Shown one piece after another: positions 9,077 to 17,828 of a stretch of DNA of 64,000 nucleotides (its first letter is position 1; the number at the start of each line of letters is the position of its first letter). The notes under the pieces are model-generated. The model had not been told where the DNA came from. It did no database searches and was given only the letters and a program-made list of their open reading frames with translations. The stretch covers positions 1,860,001 to 1,924,000 of the forward strand of contig NZ_CP063141.1 in the NCBI RefSeq assembly GCF_014961315.1, read 5' to 3'. Position numbers and translations under genes: made by a program. The stretch comes from Thermoflavifilum sp. GTDB lineage: Bacteria > Bacteroidota > Bacteroidia > Chitinophagales > Chitinophagaceae.

Positions 9077-9174
9077 TTTTTATCTTTGCCATCTATCTGC
9101 CTGTTTCATCCTTTCATCCTTTTGGAATTTGCACGTTGAAACGGCATCCTGTAATTTTCCCCAAAATTTTTCTC

Positions 9175-9609
9175 ATGGATTCCAGACAGGTCCATACACG
9201 TGCGGCCATCGTACACCTGGGCGGGCTCATTGGATGGGTGTTTCCATTTCGTTTTGCCAATTTAATCGGCGTTCTGGTGCTCTGGTTAATCTTGCGTAAG
9301 GATGATCCCTTTATTGAAGATCAGGGAAAGGAAGCCTTGAATTTTCAGATTCTTGTGAGCCTGCTGTTTCTGGTGCTGGGCATTTCCGGGGGTATGATTT
9401 TTTTGGGGCACTGGATGGATTTTTTCTGGCGTCCGCACGATGTTTTACCCGGTCGATGGTACTGGTGGAGCGTAGCTGATGTGGGTATCTGGGGCGCATT
9501 ATGGCGATTAGTCCATTTATTCAACTTCATTTTTTGTGTAGTGGCCGCCATTCGTGCCGGCCAGGGTATCGCCTATCGATATCCTCTATCGTTGCGGATT
9601 ATAAGGTGA
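9175..9609 (+). CDS. DUF4870 family membrane protein
   Basis: 144 residues. The frame is open further upstream through rnpB, but ATG 9175 (MDSRQVHTRAA) lies past the end of the RNA and begins a complete DUF4870-type protein. It has a conserved early motif (IVHLGGLIG), a hydrophobic segment, KDDPFIEDQGKEALNFQ (the family hallmark of an acidic, Asn/Gln-rich turn), then two further helices. The region between about 82 and 105 (HWMDFFWRPHDVLPG) is unusually rich in Trp. An integral inner-membrane protein of unknown role, closely following RNase P RNA. Confidence 0.75.
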   Translation: MDSRQVHTRAAIVHLGGLIGWVFPFRFANLIGVLVLWLILRKDDPFIEDQGKEALNFQILVSLLFLVLGISGGMIFLGHWMDFFWRPHDVLPGRWYWWSVADVGIWGALWRLVHLFNFIFCVVAAIRAGQGIAYRYPLSLRIIR

Positions 9610-9655
9610 TTATCCAAATCAGAAATATTGTAAATTGCGTGCCGATTGAGCCAAT

Positions 9656-9726
9656 TGCCCGATCGTATAATGGTAGTACGACAGATTCTGGCTCTGTTTG
9701 TCCGGGTTCGAATCCTGGTCGGGCAA
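9656..9726 (+). tRNA. tRNA-Gln (anticodon CUG)
   Basis: A complete cloverleaf can be folded. Acceptor stem TGCCCGA/TCGGGCA, D-arm CGTA/TACG around TAATGGTAG, anticodon stem ACAGA/TCTGT with loop TTCTGGC giving anticodon CTG at 9688-9690, and T-arm CCGGG-TTCGAAT-CCTGG (one G-U pair). Discriminator base A at 9726; CCA is not encoded. The anticodon reads CAG codons. It stands alone, followed by a strong terminator. Confidence 0.95.
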
Positions 9727-9735
9727 CTGAAAAAG

Positions 9736-9761
9736 ATCCCGCTGAAAAGGCGGGATTTTTT
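9736..9761 (+). terminator. Rho-independent terminator after tRNA-Gln
   Basis: Perfect 7-bp stem ATCCCGC/GCGGGAT with a TGAAAAG loop, followed by TTTTTT. A mirror A-run lies on the left side, so it can also work for the convergent exonuclease gene, whose stop codon falls inside the T-run. Confidence 0.85.
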
Positions 9762-10770
9762 ATTCTTCCTGTTCTTCGCTGAAGGGAAAAGACAGGTCAA
9801 TGGCCCGAATATGTTGCTCTTCACGCAAATAACGGGCAAGTATATGGGCATAGCCATGTGTTACCCATACTTCTTCGGCCTGTGTGGCTGTTATGGCCGC
9901 CAGTAGCCCGGGCCAGTCGGCATGGTCGGAAATAGCAAAGGCTGCGTCGGTCGTACGCTGGCGGGCGTGACCACGAATTTGCATCCATCCGCTGCAATAA
10001 GCCGTTGCATAGGGCTCGAGTCGGTTTAGCCATCCAGCATGCCTTACAGCCGGGGAAATCAACAAAATGCCATCCTGTAGTAACTGACGATTTCCCGGAG
10101 GCTGAAAGAGATGGACAGGTGGCAATTTTTGTTTGAGTTCGGGATGATGGGTAATCAGTGTTTCATGAATCGCATATACAGAAGGATGTAGCCAGCATGG
10201 CAAACCCTCATCTTTAAGCATGTGCAAAAGTCGCTGGGCTTTACCCAGGCTATAGCCAATCAAAACCGGAATTTGACCCTGCGTTCGTACCTGTTGTATC
10301 CATTCTATTAATCTTTCCTGCAATACTTCCTGTTTAGCCCAGTGATATACAGGCATACCAAAAGTGGATTCGGTAACAAATACATGGCAGCGTATGGGCT
10401 CAAAAGCGGGAGTCAGGCCATCGTCAATCACCTTGTAATCACCTGAAACTACCCAAACCTGATCGCGAAAACAGAGGCGTACCTGTGCCGAGCCAATTAC
10501 GTGTCCTGCTGGATGCAGACTCACCTGCACGCCCTGTATGGAAATCGTTTCTCCATAGGGAAGGGTTTCGACCCGGATGTGTGCTCCGAGTCGCTGTTTC
10601 AATAGGGGAGCCGTGTGGGTATGACACAGATAATACTGGTGGCCGGCCCGAGCATGATCACTATGGGCATGTGTGATAATGGCCCTACGTACTTTACCCC
10701 GGGGATCGATGTAAAAATCGCCCTGAGGACAATAAAGGCCCTCTGTTGTTAGCACCAGCAATGGTTCCAT
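9760..10770 (-). CDS. Ligase-associated DNA exonuclease, metallo-beta-lactamase/beta-CASP fold
   Basis: 336 residues. The N-terminus LYCPQGDFYIDP and the zinc motif THAHSDHA (HxHxDH, about 33-40) identify the MBL-fold exonuclease family that is normally encoded with an ATP-dependent DNA ligase, a large helicase (Lhr) and a phosphoesterase in a repair cassette. Further metal ligands are seen at HPAGHVIGSAQ (about 86) and DHADW (about 290). The family relates to mRNA 3'-end processing factors of the CPSF-73 type. Here the gene lies 10 bp downstream of a lipoprotein gene and guaA, and the ligase, helicase and phosphoesterase are not adjacent. Cytosolic; probable role in DNA repair. Confidence 0.85.
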   Translation of the reverse strand: MEPLLVLTTEGLYCPQGDFYIDPRGKVRRAIITHAHSDHARAGHQYYLCHTHTAPLLKQRLGAHIRVETLPYGETISIQGVQVSLHPAGHVIGSAQVRLCFRDQVWVVSGDYKVIDDGLTPAFEPIRCHVFVTESTFGMPVYHWAKQEVLQERLIEWIQQVRTQGQIPVLIGYSLGKAQRLLHMLKDEGLPCWLHPSVYAIHETLITHHPELKQKLPPVHLFQPPGNRQLLQDGILLISPAVRHAGWLNRLEPYATAYCSGWMQIRGHARQRTTDAAFAISDHADWPGLLAAITATQAEEVWVTHGYAHILARYLREEQHIRAIDLSFPFSEEQEE

Positions 10771-10780
10771 ACGCTCAGGT

Positions 10781-12106
10781 TCAAGCGTTTACACTTCCAG
10801 CGGCATAGGTTTTTCCCTGAAAAATTTTCATGAAAAAAATCTTTCGATTTTCAAAATAATCGGGTATGCTATCGCTGGTTTGTTTATAAACCGGTTCAAA
10901 ATGATAGGGAATCAACATGTTTGCACCCGGGTCGTTGATGCGTGCGTTGAAATAAATGCCATAGTGCAACATGAGCCACACAAAACGGTAGCAAATATCA
11001 AATCCTTTCCAGGCCGATGGTGCAGGCTGTCCATCGCGGTACAATTGCATGAATTTCTGCTGGAAATATTTTACTGCAGCTGATTGAGGATTGGTGACAA
11101 AAGGTGAAGAATAAAACACGGGAAGCGAATAAAGCGCCGAATCTGCATACCAGGTGGTAATTTGATCCCAGGTGGGCATGCCTATCAGGTTAATTTGATA
11201 GCGATCCGTGAGGGATGCCAGCTTATATGCCATGTTCAATGCTACGACTGGATTGAGGGTAGCGAAGATGCATACATTATTCTGGGTGGGGCTTAGCTGA
11301 CTGGCCATGCGGGAGGCCGTCCAGCTGGTATCGTACACTATTTGCTGCATGGACAACACATTGTACTGAGGATGTTTCCGGTATGCCTCGAGAAACAACT
11401 GTGCAATGGTATTATCGTCGCTATTAGGCTGACTCCAGAGGGTCAGGTACACGTTGTTAAAATTGGTCAATACATATTGCAAAATAGCCGAAGCATGGGC
11501 GGCAAGCGTACTGTTCACAATGATCAGAAAGGGATTACGGGTAATTTCCGCATCATTGGGTAAGGTGGCCGAAATCAAATTTATCTGATGTTGCTGGCTG
11601 AAAGCACTCAATTTTTTTAATTCCTGATAATCGAGCATGCCAATCATCAGGTCGGCTTTTTGCAAAAAGCTATCTTGAACAACCCTGTCAATCGGCTCGC
11701 TGGACGAACGGGTATCATATACTTTTACCACTAACTGTGCGTCCATAGTGTGCAGGCTATCCAACGCCAGCCGGGCTCCCTCGTAGAATTCCAGTCCGGG
11801 TACAAAATATTCAGGGAAACGGGTGAGCCAGGTCTGGGTATGAGGTTCGTTATACACGGAATCCAGGTAAAGCGGGCAAAACAGGGCAATATGATAAACC
11901 GGCTTCCGGACTAATCTTGAGAATTGAGGGACATGAAAAGGCGCAGCCGCCGGAATCAATGCTGTAGTATCGGTTCGTGGTGGCTGGGCAGGCATAGGTT
12001 CAGCCTGGGTCACCGGTGGGGCGGTGGGTGCTGGAATCCGGGCGGTTTTTCGGGTAAGAAAACATCCGGCCAGTAACAGGCTTATCGCTGCCAGGATATA
12101 TTTCAT
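10781..12106 (-). CDS. Lipoprotein with type 1 periplasmic-binding-protein fold
   Basis: 441 residues when started at ATG 12106, which gives a normal lipoprotein signal (MKYILAAISLLLAGC, lipobox LLAGC, Cys 15). A longer start at 12151 would overlap guaA and bury the signal. After a Pro/Ala-rich linker (about 20-60) comes a globular domain resembling Leu/Ile/Val-binding proteins: HIALFCPLYLD, a GLEFYEGARLALDSL helix, VKVYDTRSS, then alternating sheet and helix segments (NVYLTLWSQPNSDDNTIAQLF). No ABC transporter genes are nearby, so it is more likely a ligand-sensing or envelope scaffold protein than a classical importer subunit. Second gene of a guaA-led minus-strand run. Confidence 0.65.
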   Translation of the reverse strand: MKYILAAISLLLAGCFLTRKTARIPAPTAPPVTQAEPMPAQPPRTDTTALIPAAAPFHVPQFSRLVRKPVYHIALFCPLYLDSVYNEPHTQTWLTRFPEYFVPGLEFYEGARLALDSLHTMDAQLVVKVYDTRSSSEPIDRVVQDSFLQKADLMIGMLDYQELKKLSAFSQQHQINLISATLPNDAEITRNPFLIIVNSTLAAHASAILQYVLTNFNNVYLTLWSQPNSDDNTIAQLFLEAYRKHPQYNVLSMQQIVYDTSWTASRMASQLSPTQNNVCIFATLNPVVALNMAYKLASLTDRYQINLIGMPTWDQITTWYADSALYSLPVFYSSPFVTNPQSAAVKYFQQKFMQLYRDGQPAPSAWKGFDICYRFVWLMLHYGIYFNARINDPGANMLIPYHFEPVYKQTSDSIPDYFENRKIFFMKIFQGKTYAAGSVNA

Positions 12107-12137
12107 GCTGTTTATGTCATGCAACGTATTTCGCATA

Positions 12138-13670
12138 TCATTCCCATTCAATGGTGGCTGGAGGCTTGGAGCTGATGTCGTACACCACCCGGTTGATGCC
12201 TTTCACCCGGTTGATGATGGCATTCGACACTTCGGCAAGGAAGCTGTCGGGCAGTCGAGCCCAGTCGGCCGTCATCCCATCGCGTGAAGTGACCGCCCGC
12301 AGGGCAACGACGTATTCGTACGTGCGTTCATCGCCCATCACGCCCACGCTTTGCACCGGCAACAGGATGGCGCCCGCCTGCCAGACCTGATCGTATAATC
12401 CTTTTTCCCGCAGTTGTTCAATAAAAATTGCATCGGCCTGCTGAAGCAGCCCTACTTTTTCGCGGGTCACCTCGCCCAGTATGCGGATGGCGAGTCCGGG
12501 TCCCGGGAAGGGATGTCGGTGCAGGATATCGGGATGCACGCCCAGGGCTTCTCCAACCCGGCGTACTTCATCTTTGAAAAGCATGCGTAAAGGCTCTACC
12601 AGCTTCAAATGCATTTGTTCGGGCAATCCGCCGACGTTGTGGTGCGATTTAATGGTTACAGAGGGACCGTTCACCGACACCGATTCAATCACATCCGGGT
12701 AAATGGTGCCCTGACCGAGGAAATGGGCCTGTGGGAAAGCCCGTGCTTCGTGCTGGAATACATCGACGAAGGTCTTACCGATGCGTTTGCGTTTTTCTTC
12801 CGGATCGGTCACGCCCTGCAGCTGTCGATAAAAGATTTCGCTGGCATCCACGCCTTTCACATCCAGTCCCATAGCCTGGTAGGCTTCCATGACCTGTTCG
12901 AATTCGTGCAGGCGCAGCAGGCCATGATTGACGAAGATGCCGCGCAGCCGATGACCTATGGCGCGGTGGATGAGTACGGCGGCCACAGTGGAATCCACCC
13001 CACCGCTCAAAGCCATGATTACCTCATCTTCACCCACCTGATGTTGAATGTGTTGTATGGTTTCTTCGATGAACGACTCGGGCGTCCAGAGCCCCTGGCA
13101 GCCGCAGATCTGAAACAGGAAATTCCAGATGACGGTTTTCCCTTCCACCGAGTGCATCACTTCGGGATGGAATTGCAGGCCGTACAGCGGATAAGGACCC
13201 TGTCGCCAGCGGTAGGCGGCCACGGGAATTTGTTCGGTTGTAGCAATCGCTTCAAAACCGTCCGGGAGCTGCATGATGGTGTCGGCATGGCTCATCCACA
13301 CCTGTGAAGTAGGGCTCATGCCCTGCCAGAGGGGGTCGTGAGCGGTGAGGTGCAACATCGCACGACCATATTCGCGATGCTGGCTGCGCGCCACGGTGCC
13401 ACCCCATGTCTGGGCCATCAGCTGGGCGCCGTAGCAAATGCCTAAAACGGGGCGCTGGCGTGCCCAATCCTGAACCGGAGGATGGGGGCTTTCCGGATCA
13501 TTGACCGAAAACGGACTGCCGGAAAGGATAATGCCTTTTGTGATATCCTCAATTTGCACTGGCCGGTTACAGGGCACGATTTCCGCATATACCTGGCATT
13601 CGCGTACCGTGCGGGCGATGAGCTGGGTGTACTGGCTGCCAAAATCAATGATGAGTATTTTCTCCTGCAT
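12138..13670 (-). CDS. guaA: GMP synthase (glutamine-hydrolysing)
   Basis: 510 residues, the usual length. It converts XMP, ATP and glutamine to GMP in the cytosol. The class I amidotransferase domain (1-about 190) has the nucleophile in GICYGAQ (Cys 79) and the His/Glu pair in QFHPE (168/170). The ATP-pyrophosphatase domain has the PP-loop LSGGVDST at about 221-228. The C-terminal dimerisation domain ends in the conserved IEWE. Two minus-strand genes follow closely (lipoprotein, 31 bp; exonuclease), so they may be co-transcribed. Confidence 0.97.
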   Translation of the reverse strand: MQEKILIIDFGSQYTQLIARTVRECQVYAEIVPCNRPVQIEDITKGIILSGSPFSVNDPESPHPPVQDWARQRPVLGICYGAQLMAQTWGGTVARSQHREYGRAMLHLTAHDPLWQGMSPTSQVWMSHADTIMQLPDGFEAIATTEQIPVAAYRWRQGPYPLYGLQFHPEVMHSVEGKTVIWNFLFQICGCQGLWTPESFIEETIQHIQHQVGEDEVIMALSGGVDSTVAAVLIHRAIGHRLRGIFVNHGLLRLHEFEQVMEAYQAMGLDVKGVDASEIFYRQLQGVTDPEEKRKRIGKTFVDVFQHEARAFPQAHFLGQGTIYPDVIESVSVNGPSVTIKSHHNVGGLPEQMHLKLVEPLRMLFKDEVRRVGEALGVHPDILHRHPFPGPGLAIRILGEVTREKVGLLQQADAIFIEQLREKGLYDQVWQAGAILLPVQSVGVMGDERTYEYVVALRAVTSRDGMTADWARLPDSFLAEVSNAIINRVKGINRVVYDISSKPPATIEWE

Positions 13671-13753
13671 TTGGCTACAAACCTAAGGGAAATTTGGGGA
13701 AGAAGGGGGGAGCCCGGCATCAAGATGTTTCTTTGAGTACGTTTATTCTTTCT

Positions 13754-15898
13754 TCATTTCCATACCCAGCGTATCCCTGCGTAGTAATTTCTGGCGGGCG
13801 CGGGATTGAAATAGCGGCCCGCTGGTGCGTTGACATCATCGCCCAGGCTGTAAAGCTGGTTAAGCAGATTGTTGATGCCTGCATAGAGTTCGACGTGTTG
13901 CTGGTGAAAAACCGGGCGGGTATAATGCACGACGATATCTACAAGGTTATACGTTCGGCTGTAGGCGGTGTTGGCATCGTTGAGGGGAATAGCCTGCGTG
14001 TGATTCCACAACAGGGAAGTGCTGATGCCGGCTGACCACTCACATTGCAGCCCGCTGACCCAGGTGAATGGCGATACTCCGGGAATATGCTTGCCGGTAT
14101 AATCATGGCCGAGAGGTGCATAGCCCCGATAGGTATAATCGGTAAGGGTGAGGCTGGAAAATACGGAAGTTTGCGGCAGCATGCCGGAAGGATGGGTAAA
14201 TAGCTGGTAGTTGACCTGCATTTCCATGCCTGGCTGGCGTGTACGGCCGGCATTCACAAAATAGTCGGCACCGCTGCTATCCCTTTGCTGGCTGATGCTT
14301 TGTTGTAAATCGAAGAGGTAGGCATTCCATTCCCAGCGCAGGCGTTGCTGCAGGGCATAGCCCTTCCAGCCGATTTCATAGTTGTAGCCCCATTGCGGAC
14401 GAAGATTTGTGTTGAGTATGTTGGTAGATGGCAGCAGTTCGTTGATGGTGGGCGGAGAGAAAGCCTTGCCGATATTCAGGTAAATCGACATATCGGGTGT
14501 CGGGAAGTGTTTCAGCAGGGCCAGACGGGGAGACCAGTTGCCGGCCGGTGCCTGTGCGTTGATATGCCAGACGGTGTAAGGTAATGGATAAAGCTGGTAA
14601 AACGTGTAGCTTGTTTGTTGATAGCTGAGGCCGGCTGTGGCCGTCCATCCTTGGGCGAGCTGCAGATCGGCCTGGAGAAAGAGGGTGGTCTGGATGATGG
14701 TTTCGTTGTAATGTGTTTGCATGGTGTCGGGCTGACCGCCGCTATTGCCATAATCTTCGATGTTGAAAAGACCCTCCTGCACCTCGGCTCCGCCGGTTGC
14801 GGTTAAGAGGCCATAGGAGCCGTTATGCGCATATTGCCATACCGTGCGTAAGCCGGCATGTGGTTCCCTGCGGTATTCCATGTTGCGGAAGGTGGGATTG
14901 GTGATATGTGCATACGACAGATATGCCGAGCTGTTCTGGCTAAGCGCCTCCGAGAATCGGGTGGAAGTATGCACGCCGATGATAAAGTTTTGCTGAAAAA
15001 TGGCGGCATGAGCACTGTCGGCCGATGGATAAGGACCGCTGGCCGGGCGTGCCAGGCGTGGATTTTTTAGCATCTCACTCAGGGTGAGTCCACCAGGCGT
15101 CTGGTACCAGAGGTCGTTAAAATGAATCCACAGGTCGGCACGATGCCGGTTATCGGGCTGCCAGATGGATTCATAGCTGGCCGTATGTTGCCAGGAAGCG
15201 GTATGCTGACGGTAGCCCCGGCTATTGAAATAGCCATAGTGCAGGTATTCGCGGTGTTGGGCGGTGCCCCAGCCGGCTTGTGCCATCACATGCTGCAGGG
15301 CGTAGCTACCGGTTTCGTATTGCAATTGCGCCCGGGGCAGGCTGTCGGCTGCAGCCTGCAGTGGACTTTCAATGAGCATCACTCCCCCGATGCCGGCACC
15401 ATATACGCTGGCTGTAGGCCCTTTGATCAAGGTTATCCCGCCCATGTCGGCCATATCCAGCTGGTTGAAGTAGGTGTCGCCGCCAGGAGACGTCAGCGGG
15501 ATATCGTTGTAGTAGATTTTCACCTCACGTACCCCGAAGGGCGAGCGGATGGAGCTACCACGGATGTTCAATCGATAGCTTGAAGGCGAGCGCTGTTCCA
15601 TACGAATGCCGGGAATTGTGTTCAGGGCCGGTAGTAGATTGTTTTCAGCAAATGCATGCAATGAGATGGGGCTTAACCTGGCCACCGATGCGGGTTGTTG
15701 AAGCCAGGAGCGCTGTTCTTCAAAAGCCTGAATCACCACTTCCTGTAGCTGATGCACCCGGGTCAAAGAGTCTCGTACAGATGGTTGTTCCTGTGCCCGG
15801 GCAAAAAATCCTGCAGTTGTAAGACATAAGCATAGTAAAACAGCCGGAATCATGCACCTTACCGCGTAAAGATCTGGCATATGGTTTTTGAATATCAT
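13754..15898 (-). CDS. TonB-dependent outer-membrane receptor
   Basis: 714 residues with a signal peptide ending FARAQ; Met 1 or Met 7 are possible starts. The N-terminus contains a TonB-box-like QEVVIQA (about 50), a plug domain (about 70-180, with the typical IRGSSIRSPFG and VREVKIYYNDIPL) and a 22-strand barrel ending in an aromatic residue pattern (YYAGIRWVWK). Unlike SusC, it has no carboxypeptidase-regulatory domain and no SusD partner, and its length fits siderophore, vitamin or metal-chelate receptors. The next gene upstream on the same strand (15935-16906) ends 36 bp before it. Ligand unknown. Confidence 0.9.
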   Translation of the reverse strand: MIFKNHMPDLYAVRCMIPAVLLCLCLTTAGFFARAQEQPSVRDSLTRVHQLQEVVIQAFEEQRSWLQQPASVARLSPISLHAFAENNLLPALNTIPGIRMEQRSPSSYRLNIRGSSIRSPFGVREVKIYYNDIPLTSPGGDTYFNQLDMADMGGITLIKGPTASVYGAGIGGVMLIESPLQAAADSLPRAQLQYETGSYALQHVMAQAGWGTAQHREYLHYGYFNSRGYRQHTASWQHTASYESIWQPDNRHRADLWIHFNDLWYQTPGGLTLSEMLKNPRLARPASGPYPSADSAHAAIFQQNFIIGVHTSTRFSEALSQNSSAYLSYAHITNPTFRNMEYRREPHAGLRTVWQYAHNGSYGLLTATGGAEVQEGLFNIEDYGNSGGQPDTMQTHYNETIIQTTLFLQADLQLAQGWTATAGLSYQQTSYTFYQLYPLPYTVWHINAQAPAGNWSPRLALLKHFPTPDMSIYLNIGKAFSPPTINELLPSTNILNTNLRPQWGYNYEIGWKGYALQQRLRWEWNAYLFDLQQSISQQRDSSGADYFVNAGRTRQPGMEMQVNYQLFTHPSGMLPQTSVFSSLTLTDYTYRGYAPLGHDYTGKHIPGVSPFTWVSGLQCEWSAGISTSLLWNHTQAIPLNDANTAYSRTYNLVDIVVHYTRPVFHQQHVELYAGINNLLNQLYSLGDDVNAPAGRYFNPAPARNYYAGIRWVWK

Positions 15899-15934
15899 GG
15901 CAATTTTACGATACCCTGGGGATGTACTGAAATT

Positions 15935-16906
15935 TTATACCGGTATGAACGACCAGTTCCAGAAGGCTCGACGCTGTATGGAAGCCAGAGGCCATTGTCC
16001 CCAGTTCAGATTATCTTGCTGGGGCTGGATTTGTTCGAGCAGTCTCGCTATCGTTTGGGCGATGCTGTCGCAAATCCAGTTCTGGACCGCGTCGGGTAAT
16101 GTGGTCAGAAAGCCTTCATGAAAAGGTTGAGCCAGGCGAACGGCATAAAGCTGATTGTCTACCACCGCCCATTCGCTCACCTGAAAATCATATCCCAGGA
16201 ATGCCTGTATTTTACGGGCTTTAGCGGTGATCTCCTCCAGTCTGGCCGCCGTGATGGGGAAATCGGCCTGATAGCGTTGATGGGCGGGCAATCCGGGATG
16301 ATAAGCTATCACGCGTGCCTCTTTGCCAATGGCGAAACAACGGTAATATGCTTGCCAGGTAAGTTTTTGCTGGAGCATCATCACTCGTGTGCCGGTAAGG
16401 GGGTGTAGCCGGTAAAATGCTTTTTCATCGGCTATAAAATGGGTGTTACTTTCATCTGGTGGTTCATGGGCGGGCATCATGAGGGCGGGAAAACCCACAT
16501 ACTCGAAAATATTTTGCCAGTCGAGCGGAAATGAAAGATTGCCAAAAGCCCGATCGGGCACGGACTGAGGCTTTTCCCAGGAAGGCAAGATGGCCGTCCG
16601 GGGAGTGGCGATCGCCAGTTTTTGCGCCAGTTGCAGGGCAGTCCATTCCTGAACAATATCCATCAGAAACGGATTATTGCAAACCGCCACGCCCTGCAGC
16701 GCAGCCTGTTTCAAATACCAGCGATAAAATGGAATTCTGGGCGACATCAGATCAATAATCGCCTCATAAGTTACGGGCTCGCGGTCGAGCAAATGCGAAA
16801 GCAGGATGTTTTCTGCCACTTGCCCGGGTGCCAGCTGTTGCAAACGGACAAGAAGCTGCTCAGCAAAAGCGCTATGTTCACCCGATAGCAGTCCCGTTTT
16901 TTTCAT
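15935..16906 (-). CDS. Degenerate ATP-grasp-like protein
   Basis: 323 residues. The order and spacing of several blocks (AIIDLMSPRIPFYRWYLKQA, VAVCNNPF, FPLDWQNIFEYVGFPA, VMMLQQKLTWQAYYRCF) match, from memory, an ATP-grasp family in which the corresponding sites read VPFYRxYLKxAAL, INNPF, FPLDWxxIFxYIGFPA and MLQEEI. The Lys-Pro and glycine-rich nucleotide loop expected after GFPA is replaced by MMPAHEPPDES, and the metal-binding Asp/Asn positions near the end read AVRLAQP. It therefore looks like a catalytically dead member. The gene lies 36 bp upstream of a TonB receptor on the same strand. The fold call is moderate; loss of activity is inference. Confidence 0.5.
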   Translation of the reverse strand: MKKTGLLSGEHSAFAEQLLVRLQQLAPGQVAENILLSHLLDREPVTYEAIIDLMSPRIPFYRWYLKQAALQGVAVCNNPFLMDIVQEWTALQLAQKLAIATPRTAILPSWEKPQSVPDRAFGNLSFPLDWQNIFEYVGFPALMMPAHEPPDESNTHFIADEKAFYRLHPLTGTRVMMLQQKLTWQAYYRCFAIGKEARVIAYHPGLPAHQRYQADFPITAARLEEITAKARKIQAFLGYDFQVSEWAVVDNQLYAVRLAQPFHEGFLTTLPDAVQNWICDSIAQTIARLLEQIQPQQDNLNWGQWPLASIQRRAFWNWSFIPV

Positions 16907-17073
16907 GTTTCAGCTTTGAATGTATCGATAGATGTGTTTTGCTTCCTGATCAGTTCTCAGGGTAATTTACGTAAAATTCGACTTATCGGGTCGGTCTTTT
17001 AGCGCTGATGTGGTGGTATATCGGCTGAACGGGTGGTTGATTCAGGAAACCACAGGAAGCGTGTTTCGGTTGT

Positions 17074-17697
17074 TTATTCCGCGCTTACCCAGTCCTGCCA
17101 CAGGCCCTTACCCTGCCGGATCAGGCGGGGAATCTCATCGGTACAGTCGATAACGGTGGATAATTCAATTCCGCCGGGGCCTCCATCTACCACGATATCC
17201 ACAATCTTTTTAAATTTTTCATGAATCCATTCCGGATTGGTATAGTATTCCACATACGTATCGGTGAGGGAGGTACTCAGGATGGGATGACCTAATTCCT
17301 TCACGATGGTGCGGGCGATGAGGTTGTCGGGTACGCGAATGCCCACGGTATCTTTTTTTGTTTTCAGCATTTTGGGAACCTGCTTGCTGGCCGGAAGGAT
17401 GAAGGTATAAGGACCCGGCAAAGAATTTTTCAGTAATCGGAACAAAGGGTTATCGATCTGGCGCGCATAATCGCTAAGATGACTCAGGTCGTGGCAAACA
17501 AAAGAGAATTGTGCTTTTTCAATCGGAATTTGCTTGATCCGACAGATGCGGGCAATGGCTTCCTGGTGAAAAATATCGCATCCCAGTCCATACACCGTAT
17601 CGGTCGGATAAATGATGATGCCACCAGCTTGCAGGCATGAAACGATCTGTTGGATCTGGCGAGGGGAGGGATTTTCCGGATGAACTTTTAAGAGCAT
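17074..17697 (-). CDS. YrdC/Sua5/YciO family protein (probable L-threonylcarbamoyladenylate synthase)
   Basis: 207 residues from ATG 17697 (MLLKVHP); the frame is open 60 codons further up, but that extension lacks family features and would overlap the mtgA promoter. The YrdC domain occupies nearly the whole chain: GGIIIYPTDTVYGLGCD (about 28), a KQIP segment of the nucleotide pocket, FSFVCHDLSHLSDYA, LPGPYTFIL, VGIRVPD, and ILSTSLTD. The family makes threonylcarbamoyl-AMP from Thr, bicarbonate and ATP for tRNA t6A37. The ending and length are nearer YciO than full Sua5, so the exact enzyme role is less certain. Confidence 0.85.
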   Translation of the reverse strand: MLLKVHPENPSPRQIQQIVSCLQAGGIIIYPTDTVYGLGCDIFHQEAIARICRIKQIPIEKAQFSFVCHDLSHLSDYARQIDNPLFRLLKNSLPGPYTFILPASKQVPKMLKTKKDTVGIRVPDNLIARTIVKELGHPILSTSLTDTYVEYYTNPEWIHEKFKKIVDIVVDGGPGGIELSTVIDCTDEIPRLIRQGKGLWQDWVSAE

Positions 17698-17718
17698 AAC
17701 GAATAGATTTTGTGTTTT

Positions 17719-17726
17719 CAAACCTA
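17719..17726 (-). promoter_or_regulatory. Putative -7 element for the YrdC/YciO gene
   Basis: On the minus strand this reads TAGGTTTG, an exact match to the Bacteroidota -7 consensus TAnnTTTG, 22 bp before the ATG at 17697. No convincing TTG lies at the expected upstream distance, so only the -7 half is supported. Confidence 0.35.
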
Positions 17727-17797
17727 ATGAAAAAGCTTCAAAATTCCTTGTGACCAACAGCGCCGGGATTAGGGGTATTTTTTGAAAATTTGCATAG

Positions 17798-17814
17798 CGG
17801 GCTATAATAGCCCG
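17798..17814 (+). other. Short perfect hairpin in the mtgA leader
   Basis: CGGGCTA-TAA-TAGCCCG, a 7-bp GC-rich stem with a 3-nt loop, ends 14 bp before the mtgA ATG. It could affect translation initiation or be chance. The TATAAT inside it is not a credible promoter in this phylum. Confidence 0.35.
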
Positions 17815-17828
17815 GCGAGGGAATTTGT

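Noticed and set aside
8884..9174. In-frame extension of the DUF4870 gene upstream through 8884
   Set aside because: It lies inside the RNase P RNA core, including its conserved GATAAATGATAGC segment; the protein is complete from ATG 9175.
13678..13685. TAGGTTTG (minus strand) as the guaA -7 element
   Set aside because: It ends 8 bp before the guaA ATG and has no -33 partner, so it would also imply a leaderless transcript; possible but not supported.
17801..17808. TATAAT before mtgA as an E. coli-type -10 box
   Set aside because: It is the loop of a perfect hairpin, and Bacteroidota primary sigma factors recognise TAnnTTTG, not TATAAT.
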